A stretch of 64,000 bases of DNA, taken from positions 3,584,501 through 3,648,500 of the forward strand of contig WPIO01000017.1 of the NCBI GenBank assembly GCA_009760855.2. The letters run 5' to 3'. The position numbers and the translations under genes were made by a program. A model generated the notes under the pieces. It saw nothing but the letters and a program-made list of their open reading frames with translations, searched no databases and was not told where the DNA came from. The stretch is from Cristatella mucedo. Its lineage: Eukaryota; Bryozoa; Phylactolaemata; Cristatellidae. Of the stretch, positions 33,761 to 43,771 are shown piece after piece; position 1 is the first letter of the stretch, and every line of letters begins with the position of its first letter.

Positions 33761-36480
33761 GGTCATAATAATCAGGGCAAAATTCATTATTAGCTTTTAC
33801 ACGTCTTTCTGAAACTTGAGATATTCTTCCCCTAATCCTCATTTCTAACAACTGATATGCTTTAACATCAACATGATGTAGTTGTACAATTAGCAGGATT
33901 GAGAGTATAGTTAAAATGGATTAAATTTCTAAACCTTTCAAATAAATCAGCTAAGTAGTAAAACATCTAACTTAAAATTCATATCGCGATATTCTCCAAG
34001 ATTCTTTAACTTCAGGGTATTCCAAACATTCTGTGCATGCTCATATTCTTTTTTCTTAATTTTCTTATATTCATCGTGTTTTTCTCTATCAGTATTCTTC
34101 ACGTTATCACCCTTTACCTTAGGTTTAAATTGCTTATGATCAGACAACTTGGTGTCTTCAAACTTTGAGAAGGAAGTCGTTTACTCATAGGGATAGATGC
34201 CTTTCTTTTTAAGTAGAGCAAAATCAAAAATTAATAACGCACCTATTTATGACAGCATTTAGTGGGTCTCTGTGATTCGACCTTTATGTACTCATGCGTA
34301 CTGACACTGTGCATGCTGCCACTAACCACATTTGCATCCTGACTCTGTGCATGTAACCCCTAACCATATTATTTATGTTGTCTATCAATCACGATGCTAC
34401 TCATCAATCGATCGTGTTTCCTTTGCAGCAATTGTAAAGCGCCTAGAAAGGGATTGAGTTATCTGCGGGCGCTTTATCGAACGTATTATCCTTATTATTA
34501 ATCACTAAGATCCTTATACTGGCTTCTAATTATCTTAAACTAATCTCCAACCTTATCTAAATTTTCAGTAAGTTTTTCTAGAGAACCATTCCTCGTCCAT
34601 GCCGACTCCTTGAAAGACAGACTACCAAAATCTATAGTTAGCTATTTCTCCATATTATTCGCTATACAATCCTTTTTCTGAATACCAAAGCCCAACTCTT
34701 GAGTCAGTACATGCCCATCGTAACTTTTCAAGTTAATGCACAGGAAGCTTGAATCCACCAGGAATATCTCGCAAGTTAAGACTACAATTGTTATGAACTG
34801 CACCGAGATACTTTCCAGTAAGATGGCAATGATTTAGTACCTTATCTGCGTCTAACCCCTGATCGCATATCCAACATATCAGCGTTTTCATAATCCATCT
34901 TCTCTTTTTCAGTCATGGAAGGCTTATCATAAATTTCATTCTCAGATAGGGTCAGCATTAGGTCATCCTTAAAATGTGAAGCCTCGCTTAATAAATTGGC
35001 AGTAAGTTGTTTAACGCTGTTGGAACCCCTAATTAACTTGAAGCTATAGACATTTGACTTATGATCAGCTATAACATAAGGTCTCGAAAATGGAGTATTC
35101 TTCTCATGTGGTCCTTTAGGATGCATACGGACATTCTTATCACAATCCCTAACGTCATCTAATAAACACTTAAAATCTGCTTAAGCCACGTATGAAACAC
35201 TTAACATCTTTTTATGTTCCCTAAAATAGCACAAGTTTCCTGTAAGATCCTCTCTATCCTTAGATTTAGGCATAATAGGTATACTTTCACCAGCATTCAT
35301 AGACCTATAGTCTCTAACATGAGAATCAAGCCTTTCCTTAGAGAAGAATCTACATAAGCATCTCTTGCAAAATATTTGTCCACTAGAGCTTCCATTAATC
35401 GAGTCTGAAGAAGTAAAATTCCTATTAAGAGCCTCGTGTGAATTGCTCTTCGAAGCAGTCTGAAAATATAAAAGATCAACATGAATTTCCTTGTCATCTT
35501 CAGCGATAAACAGTTTACCTAATGAATTAGAAAACTCGTAAAGATTAATACTAGTATCGAACAACTTGGCAAGTTTTCGAATATCATTAACATCAAAAGA
35601 ATTAGCTGGAACCTTAGAATCATGAAATAGCTTTTTTTCTTAGAAAGTAAATGAGAGTAAGTAGCATCGAAAAGTATTTTGCGAATCCGCTGTAGACTCT
35701 GCATGTCCCTCTCTCCAACGTGTTCCTCTAAGTACACACCAAAGAGCTCATAGACCTTCATTCTTTATATTTACAAAAGCTTTCTTAGAAAGCAGAGAAC
35801 TTGGCGTATACAGCATCAATAGCTATAGCGCTATCCAGATCCAGTCTCATTCCATTGTTCAAACTTCTCCTCAAATGATATAAAGTAGCGTTGTATCACA
35901 GATGAAAACTCCGAAACCTTATTCAGTTAGTCTGAACAACCTCCATTGGCATCATATCGTTGTCATCAATCCTATAAGCATTAATTCTGGCATGCATTGT
36001 CATCTTTGCATATTTAAACTTTGCAGTATACTTTTTCATTATTGAAATCAAATCGGGTGGCCATCTATTTTGCATTGACTCAAAATTAACATCGCTATCT
36101 AGAAACCATTAAAATTATACATGGCCTCCCTACCGTCACTATTTTCACGAACCAAGAATCAACCACTCTAGTCAATCCTATCCAATCTCTTAAATTCCTT
36201 CTCATAAATCGGAATTATATAGTGCGCCTACAAGGCTTTTTCCTATTAGCAGCAGAATCAGTTGTTGTAATACTAGGTATGTGATCTGTCAATAAATTCA
36301 AATCGACATTAGAAAAAAATTATTTTATTTTATACTTGTTTTATTATAAACCATGACTCTAATCCTACTGGCATATACAAGGTATCTCTCGCCCCACCTT
36401 CTCCATGTTTCGGAACCGTATGCTATACAGTAAGAATACATTTCCTTTAATTGAAAATCAATTCAAGTAGGTAGGCTCTA
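33757..36480 (-). pseudogene. Decayed protein-primed family B DNA polymerase (Polinton/adintovirus type)
   Basis: Read on the minus strand, segments appear in the order of this polymerase family. First is a Cys/His segment (CKRCLCRFFSKERLDSHV, near 35330), then ADFK where the exonuclease motif YADFE belongs (35170). Next come HPKGPHEKNTPFSRPYVIAD (near 35080), NHCHLTGKYLGAVHNNC (near 34820), EYEHAQNVWNTLKL and EYRDMNFKLDVLLLS (near 33980), and VKANNEFCPDYYDP (near 33780). Several in-frame stops break it, the aromatic residue of the exonuclease motif is a stop and its Glu is Lys. The palm catalytic motifs are absent. A LINE tail (34228-34500) interrupts it. No integrase, capsid or terminal repeat was recognised nearby. 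The region is markedly AT-rich against the flanks. Confidence 0.75.
34228..34500 (+). mobile_element. LINE 3' end inserted in the polymerase fossil
   Basis: CACCTATTTATGACAGCATT, GTGGGTCTCTGTGATTCG, TGCATGCTGCCACTAACC and CAGCAATTGTAAAGCGCC, ending in TTATTATTAA. Polymerase homology continues on both sides (EYEHAQNVW left, the segment before ESAW right), so the LINE came later. Confidence 0.85.
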
Positions 36481-36639
36481 ACTTCGCTCAAATGGGTTAT
36501 TGAGTAGATGGAAAATCAACACTTAGCTATGGGATGACCTGAGAGGTTCTTTAGCTTGATCTGAGCGTTAGCGAAGGCCATTTAATGTCGATTGTCAAGG
36601 TCACTCGCGCCTACGATACCTTCGCACGTGTTAATTTTC

Positions 36640-37985
36640 TATCTACTAACCTAGACGTAAGTTCCAGTCTGGGTTTAGAGCTAACCATTGAACAGAGTCA
36701 GCACTGCTTAGGGTGTATTAAGACCTCATGAATGCAGACTTGGGTAAAGTCTGCATTCATGAGACGGTCACCCTGTTGGGGATTGATGAGAAGGTCGTCC
36801 TGCTTGATATTTCGGCAGCTTTTGATGCTACTGATCAAGTCCTTCTTGAGCATCTTTAATCTCGCCTGGGCATCAATGGCACTGCTCTGCAATGGTACAG
36901 GACTTATCGTTGTGGGCGACTTCAGAGTATTGATGTGAATGGACAAAGATCATCCGAGAAACCACTTTAAGTACGGGGTATCTCAGGGGTCTGTGCTCGT
37001 TCCGCTTCTGTTCACAGTTTATACTCTCCCTCTTGCCGATGTGAATGCCAGGCACAATCTAGGCTTTCCCTTCTGTGCAAACGACACTCAGTTGTACCTT
37101 TGCTTTGATTCCTCCCAGCCCTCCAGCACTTCGAATTCTCTTAACTCCCTCGATGCATGCATTGATGACACCCGAATATGGATTGCAGCAAACTTTCTTA
37201 AATTGAATGACGACAAAACCAACGCATTAGTTATGGCCAAACTAATCGTGATTCAGAAATTGGGAAACCTAACGCTCGAAATCGGTTCTGCCAGCACATG
37301 CCTATTTTCAGCTACACGACATTGCTAAAAGTCGGGCTTGTTTAGACAAGGATACCACATCTAAGTTGGTCCATGCGTTTTTGACATGCAGCCTTGACTT
37401 CGGTCACTCACTGTTTGCTGATCTACCGGCCTGTGCACTCAGGCGCTTACAGTTGGTGCAAAACTCTGCAGCTAAGCTCATCAGTCGTGATCGTTGCAAT
37501 TTCCATATCACACCGCTTCTTGCCGACCTGTTCCCAATCAAGCAGCCCATCTACTTTAAGGTTTTGTAACTTACTTTAAGACCCTTGATTCTCTGGTACC
37601 AGATAGTCTACTTATCAGAGCAACTCCATCACCAGGCGAAGTATCGTACGACCCGAACTGCTCTGACTCGAATCGCTTAGCCATACCTCGAACGAATCTG
37701 GAATCCTTTGGAGACCGTGCTTTTAGTTTGAAAAGCTCGGAACTCACTACCGACGCACGTCACAACGTCCCCTGACATGACGACATTTGGAAAGAAGCTT
37801 AAAACTCACCCTTTTGTAATTTGGCCTTCGTATGCATTTGCATGCTTACACTCTGCCTGCTGCTTGCGGATGTTACCACCAAACGTTTGGTAATGCTTTA
37901 TATGCAACATCTGCTAAGTGCCTAGAGAGAGATTCAGTTCTCCGAGGGTGCTATACCAATTTCTTGCTATTATTACCATTACAAC
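36640..37985 (+). mobile_element. LINE RT to 3' end, decayed
   Basis: It reads CTGGGTTTAGAGCTAACCAT, LLDISAAFDATD, GINGTALQWYRT, VNGQRSSEKPL, VSQGSVLVPLLFTVYTLPLA, FCANDTQLYLCFD (YADD now CAND), IWIAANFLKLNDDKTN, and a tail with CTAAGTGCCTAGAGAGAG. A perfect hairpin at 36725-36763 has replaced part of the sequence between motif 2 and motif A. Confidence 0.85.
36725..36763. repeat. Perfect 15 bp hairpin, 9 nt loop
   Basis: Arms CTCATGAATGCAGAC (36725-36739) and GTCTGCATTCATGAG (36749-36763) flank TTGGGTAAA. Related LINE copies have GGAATGCAGACATGGGTAGA here without the second arm, so the right arm is a local inverted copy of the left. Confidence 0.95.
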
Positions 37986-39005
37986 TAAAGCAATAAACTC
38001 GTGGCGAAATACCTGAACGAATAAAATAATACCTTATGCCAATAAAAAAAATCAGACGGGCAAAAAGAGGCCGAAACATGAATTAGTGCTGCTTTACTCA
38101 GTACCACTGTCCAAGAGCGTCATTTAAAGTAATATGCTGTTGCTACGCCTAAAAGCCTCTACCCAACCAGATCGCTCTTAGTCAGTTTTGCAGGCTTGCG
38201 ACGTCGAACTATCAAAAGTTGAGCGCCTCTTAGTGAGTTTCAAGGTCTAGTAGTGCAACTAGTAGACTCCTCGCTATACAAAGGAACTAAGTCGACGACT
38301 GTCAGGACTTTTCTGTACGATGCGACCCCTGAGGTCACTCAAATTTCTTGCAAGTTGAGAGTTAAAGTATTTCAATCCTGAATCTCTCACAGCATACCGG
38401 AAAAGTTTTCTTTTTAGTCATACGTTACTGCTCAACGGGTATTTTGTTCTGGGTTCTCACCACATCGAGGACTCACCACACCATACATTGAGGACTTCTG
38501 GCTGGAGGACTGCATATTGAAAGCTTGGTTTTTATGTGCACTGCTGGGAAGTTACACGGTGGAATAGCGGCAGTGCTGCCAATGAACTGTGACAACCCGG
38601 CTCCACCTCATCCGACGAAACACGAGAAGCTGAGACAGCCCGGCTCTATTTCCCCCGAAAAAACATGATATCTTTATTTTCTATTTTCCTCCACTGTCAG
38701 ATCATATCAATCTTAGCCTCGGGTGCTTTTGCGTGCTGGCCTGGCCGGGATGCTGTGCTGGTTATTGACTATTGGTTGCTGGGACTCTTGGAGAAGCATC
38801 TGAACAGCTGAGGTGCGCTCTACACAACATTTATTGTTAATATTGTCCCATGAACAGCTAAATCGGATAGTTCATAGGTTTAACGGAAAGAAGGTGCGCG
38901 GGTCATACATAGCAAGCGACCTGGAAGTGGAAACAAGTCAGCGGAAGTGTTTCCTTCCCAGCTCAGTTTGACCTGTACTATCTGTTGCTCGCGAGGGGTC
39001 GTTGT
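37986..39005. other. TMEM98 upstream region, nothing recognised
   Basis: No transposon, RNA gene or exon was identified. The 3' part is presumably the TMEM98 promoter. Confidence 0.35.
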
Positions 39006-39011
39006 GATTGG
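39006..39011 (-). promoter_or_regulatory. CCAAT box (reverse orientation) upstream of TMEM98
   Basis: GATTGG within TTGTGATTGGTTCC lies 162 bp before the start codon, where NF-Y sites of TATA-less animal promoters are usually found. No TATA box was seen. This is a sequence match only. Confidence 0.35.
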
Positions 39012-39172
39012 TTCCTGAAGTCAGTGTACCCCGTTTCTGACGTGCGACTTCAGTCGTGCCATAGCGTATGATTCCTAATGAATGTGTAATTGTTGTGGTG
39101 AGATTACTTTAGAGCACCTATTCGTAAACTTGTTTACTGAAAATTCTGCTTGATTTCTGGGACTCCAGAGTC

Positions 39173-42100
39173 ATGGATACCGAGATCGCGGCTTCGCTAG
39201 GTGTACTGTTTGCCGTCTTCACTCTGTCAGCTATTGCTGTACTCGTTGCCTGCAGGCACCGATTATGCAGGCGGCACGACCTTATTAGTGAGGAGGTGGC
39301 CATTTACAAGTAAGGGAGCCTTGATGTTGGCTGCTTGTTTGCCAGTGCGCTGTAGTTTACATCACAGTAAGACACGATTATGCCGTGGCTTCAAAAGCCG
39401 TTGGCTGAACGTTAGCAGGCTCGGCTTCTTGGACTCACCGAGTCCTAACCTATGGGTTGATTTATTTGCAGTGACGATCGCAGTCTTTTCACGAGTATCA
39501 GCAACCGCGACATGAGCGATGACGGCGACTTGATCCTAGAAGATATAGCCCGTGATGAAACGTGGGTTAAAGATGCCATGTGAGTAGGAGGTAGCTAGTG
39601 GGCTTGCTTCAGCGATCCGAAGAAATGTCGAATTTTTTGCCAAAGACGGCTGCGATTGTCATCTGTAGGGGCCTGACGCCGCACTGCTTAGCTATGATGA
39701 GAACTTGCCACTCGCTGGCCGACAGACTTCTTGCTATAGCCGTGGCGGATGTGCCCAGAGCACAAAGCGGAGATTCAATCGCCACCATCGCCCGGCAGCT
39801 GTCGCAGCATGTGGAGGACGTGGCCAGCGCAATGTACCCTCCCTTTGACCCTCGGCTGGTGGAGGCTCGGTGAGCAGACTCTAATACCTGTCTGGAAGGC
39901 AGGGTCAGGCAGCAGCGACTCGAGCACTCGGCCATTTGAGCTTACGCCTAACCGCATATCACTTACGTAGCTGCAATGCACCAAGCTGACTCTCTTAAGG
40001 CCCTATTCACGACAGGTCGCACCGAAAGCCTTGTGGAAGGCCCATTCAAAAAGTGATCGCCGAGCTGCTGAGGCTGCACAGGCGCATGCCCAGATCCCAA
40101 ACATGACATGCTGTGTGAGGTCAGCGTTGGTTTTCATCTTGCTTTATGTCAACGGCAGGTACTCATATACATACCAAAGGATGGATCCTGGATCCTTCTC
40201 TCGGACCGACATGGAAAGGGTCGTATCGGGCACACTCATGGGGCCTTGTGGAGTGCCACTCAAGTGCATGGGGGATGGGGCTCTTCCTTGGCTTAATCTT
40301 TGGTGTGCCCCAGCATGTACTGTAAGCCACAAGTGGCTCTCCCTGGGCTGCTGCGGAAGAGCGTACTTAGAGATGAGGTCCAGAAGCCCCTGGCTGTAAC
40401 AAGCAAGAGCCCATTACTCTGGCGCAGGCAGGCAGCTGTGTGTGGGGTGGGCATCTGTGCTCTGCAGTGTATGCGGTGGCCGTGGGCAGCGCTCGCTTCA
40501 GGGCCTCAACGCTGTGCTGCAGGTGCACGGCGCTGATGCTCTGCATGACTCAGCTCGTGCTCATGGTGAAGACAGCTTGCTGCCTGCCGCCCGACGCAGA
40601 GCGAGCGGTCGGACGTGAGCTGCATGAGCTTGAGAATCATCTCGTGGTGAGTGCGCTTGCTGGCGCACTCACCACGCAATAGCCGCGCAAGTGCTGCTCT
40701 TGACCTACAGCTGCTTGCTGTGGGTCAAGAGCAGCACTTATCACGAGCAGCACTTGTATCCCCTTCGAGACGTAAGTATAACAATTCATTTGTATGTGGC
40801 GCCCTGAGAGAACTGAATCTCTATTCAGGCGCTTCACATATGCCTCGGGGGGGGGGGGGGCTCGAGTTCACGACCTCGGCCATTCAATACTGTATACATT
40901 ATACATAATAAAGTGACATTGACCACGGTCGAGGCGAGCACATTAACCACTGGGCGGGCCCAACCAGCGCGGCATACCTTGTTACGACTAGCTTTGTTCC
41001 GTCAAGATTGCCTGCAGATTCAGGCTCCCCTTCATTTAAGCTCAAGGAGAATGCATCTGGGCCGGGCCGTGTACCTGGACTGTAGCTCCTTTGTGCCATT
41101 TCCGTACTCTAGGTTCGGCACTCAGAATGCACCTCCCTGATTGCCACACCGTTTAATTCTAGCCTGAATTCTGCCTTTCTGGCTCGGGTAGGGCGGTGGC
41201 TCTAACGACGTTTTAAGGCCAACAAAAAAAGGGCTGACAATTCATCCAGTTCATACAGCGAATGTATCGTTATGCACGGTGCCTGTTCTCGAATGTCAAC
41301 ACCCGACTATCACCCACTTGCTTTCTATATTGAGTCAGCCCATCATGACAGAAGTGTTGGGCAGCAGGAGCCACCCAATACTTCTATCCTGATGGGAGAT
41401 GCCCAAGTCTTGGCTGACCTTATAGCAGGCATTCATGAGTCCGCCTACTTTCATCTACATAACATTGCTGAAATTCGGGCTTGCTTAGACAAGAAAGTTG
41501 CATCTAAATTGGTCCATGCATATCTGGCATCCCGTCTTGACTTCTGTAACTCACTGCTTGCTGGTCTACCTGACTGCAATCAGACGCTTACAGTTGGTGT
41601 AAAACTCGGCAGTTAGGGTGATCTGTCGTGAACGATTCAGTGACCACATCTCACCACTTCTCGCTTACGCTGGCGGCTCCCATTCAAGCAGCGCATCGAC
41701 TTCAAGGTTCTAGCACTCACTTTTAGGTCCCTCCATTCTTTGGCTCCAGCCTACCTATCAGATCTACTCCCACAGTAGGCGAGGCATCGTAGCACCCACT
41801 TTTCTGAATCAAATCGTGTAGCTACACCTCTTACAAGTATAACATCAAAACCTTTGGAGACTGTGCCTTCAGTTCGTATGCTCCCAAAACGAGGAACTCA
41901 CTCCGATTGACGTCACGACATCCCCTGACTTGATGACATTAAAAAAAAAAAGCTAAAACATCTATTTATCACAGCATTTAGTAGGTCTTTTGTGACTGGT
42001 CGGTGTGTGCTTATGCTTGCTGACACTGTGCATGCTGCCACCAACCATATTTGCATGCTGACCCTGTGCATGTCACCTTTAACCATGTTTGACTTATTGA

Positions 42101-43771
42101 TATTTAGTAGGCTACCACTAACTATTCGATTATGCTTCCTTTGCAGCAAATGTAAAGTACCTAGAAAGTTATTGAGCTCTCTGAGGGCGTTATAACAAAT
42201 GTATCATTATTAATAGAATTATTATCAAACAAGAAAATATGTTTCAAAGGATTGAGGTCATGCAAAAGTATAGATTGGTTTGCAGGTTCTGATTGCCAGC
42301 GATCTTTTTATTTACGAAACTTTACTTGTGAGAGAAAACCGAGTTGAAGCATCGAGTTGCAGTGACATAGCAAAAGTGAACATTACCTTGACAGCCATGA
42401 AATCTGTGCATTCAATGTTCATTTAAATAAACTTCAGCATCTAATAATAATTCTAAAACACTAGTGTCACTGCTTTCACAGTGTGCTAATTATGCCAGCA
42501 CCAGCTAGTACAGTAGTAGGGCAACACTGAATACATTGGTGCTAGTGATAGATAACCAATCAATCATTTATAAGCTAAGCCACCCACAGGTGACATAGAT
42601 ACACCGGGTGTTCAGGCTAAGCGTTCATTTTCCAACATAATCTCTCTTCGAAAGCCTCAGCCTCACTAGTTTTTGGCTCTCGGGGGAACGGCACGCACGA
42701 CAGCCTTGCACACTGCCAAGCTGGACTGAAAAGATGTTTGCTGGTTGTCTGCTTTTTGTTTGCCTTGATTTGAACAACATGTGGCACATGTTTAGCAGCA
42801 ATCGTCACTGGCTCGCGACTGCATAGTAATGTTCGAGCGTGCTCATTCGTAGCCAAGATTAAAAAGGAAGCCATAGTTGGCCCTTCGCAAAGGCAGACAG
42901 CTACAGGAATATGAAGGGGTGTGTCGTACGTTGCCATTCTTCCCGGCATGTGCAGTGACTCTTTGACTTGCAATTGGAGCCGCTTGAGTGGATCTGGCTT
43001 GTGCGGCTAGTGGCTTCGTAGTTGGTGAGCTGCGTTAGCATCCCCGGTCGTTGCCATCGATGACGCAGTGCCTGCTTTTCTCCGACATGTCGAGCTCATT
43101 TTGTTTTTATGTTACTGCGACTGCTGCAGTGAATGCTAGCTGTTTGCTAGGACAGGCATACGCTAGCGACACAGCCACGTGTTAAGATATGCAAAAAAAC
43201 TATTTATCCTTATTAACACTATTGTAAGATGGACCCATGCTGATGGTGGTGATGCACAAGGCACAGTTAAGTGGCAGACATTTTTTGTCTCCCTTGCTGC
43301 CCACACATCGGCATTTGTTCTGGCTCAGCATGTCGCGTCTGCTTCCTCAAATACAGGTTTTACGTAAGGCAAGTCAACACCAACACCACGCCCAACCAAC
43401 CTCTGCCCAAGATTCGCAGACACAAGTGGCCGGGCCAAGTGGCCAAGCCCTGCCGTCCTCTGGCGCAGCGGCCTGCCTGCCGTCGTCTGTAAGCTCTTGC
43501 GATGCGCGAGTCTGCACTCGCGTCAGATTCTAAGCTCGGGACAGCTGGGAGCGGCAGTGAGAAGTCGCACACTAGCGGGAAATTGCTGCTCACCAGCTGC
43601 GTGGCGCCGGCGGGCAAAGTCGAGGCAGCGCCTCGAGTCATTTTGTGCACGAAGCACAGTCAATGTCCCAGGCAAACGTTGGCAATAGCCGTCTATTCCT
43701 GCCTCAGCTACCTTGGACTACCGCCATGCCTTTTTTTCATAATTTTTTTAAATCAATGCAGCCATTTTTAA
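39173..43771 (+). CDS. TMEM98: Transmembrane protein 98 (TMEM98), C-terminal exon tentative
   Basis: TMEM98 is a single-pass membrane protein; in vertebrates it binds and restrains the self-cleaving membrane transcription factor MYRF. Exons 39173-39309, 39472-39579, 39669-39869 and 40523-40646 (or 40650) chain in frame into about 190 residues. A hydrophobic segment at residues 8-27 is followed by CRHRLCRRHDL (vertebrate CRQRYCRPRDL). Then come the acidic LILEDIARDETWVKDA, GLTPHCLAMMRTCHSLADRL, MYPPFDPRLVEAR and TALMLCMTQLVLMVKTAC, matching the family in order. A fifth exon beginning near 43494 (AMRESALASDSKLG) resembles the vertebrate LREAALASEPDKG tail. It needs a phase 1 donor, so either exon 4 ends at 40650 (GA then GTGCGC) or a small exon is missing. 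No stop occurs in that frame until 43771, so the 3' end is uncertain. The start ATG has G at -3 and +4. Confidence 0.86.
40643..40739. repeat. Two tandem hairpins across the TMEM98 exon 4 donor
   Basis: Hairpin 1 pairs CGTGGTGAGTGCGC (40643-40656) perfectly with GCGCACTCACCACG (40663-40676) across the loop TTGCTG. The donor GTGAGT at 40647-40652 lies wholly inside the stem. Hairpin 2 pairs 40689-40710 with 40718-40739, 22 bp with one mismatch (starting AAGTGCTGCTCTTGACC), around a 7 nt loop. Confidence 0.95.
40797..40980 (-). mobile_element. tRNA-derived SINE, family B, with LINE-like tail
   Basis: In TMEM98 intron 4, antisense. CGCCCTGAGAGAACTGAATC and CAGGCGCTTCACATATGC are the reversed LINE-like tail. 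A G14 run follows, then the reversed B box CTCGAGTTCACGACCTCGGC, and ATTAACCACTGGGCGGGCCC is the reversed A box region. It shows head and LINE-like tail in one unit. Confidence 0.75.
41405..42220 (+). mobile_element. LINE RT C-terminus and tail
   Basis: In TMEM98 intron 4. ESAYFHLHNIAEIRACLDKK, LVHAYLASRLDFCNSLLAGL, then frame-shifted copies of the C-terminal codons, GCATGCTGCCACCAACCATA and CAGCAAATGTAAAGTACC ending in ATTATTAATAG. It is of intermediate age. Confidence 0.85.
42221..43493. other. TMEM98 intron 4, distal part
   Basis: No repeat family was recognised. GC content rises toward 43400, where the probable last TMEM98 exon begins after TCTGTAAG. Confidence 0.35.
43494..43771 (+). 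CDS. TMEM98: Probable C-terminal TMEM98 exon
   Basis: After the acceptor TCTGTAAG the frame reads (x)LAMRESALASDSKLGTAGSG, aligned with vertebrate LREAALASEPDKGLPGPEG. The frame stays open to 43771, longer than the vertebrate tail, so either an additional intron or a longer C terminus exists. A 7 bp hairpin (CGCGAGT/ACTCGCG, loop CTGC) lies at 43505-43522. The incoming phase is 1. Confidence 0.5.
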
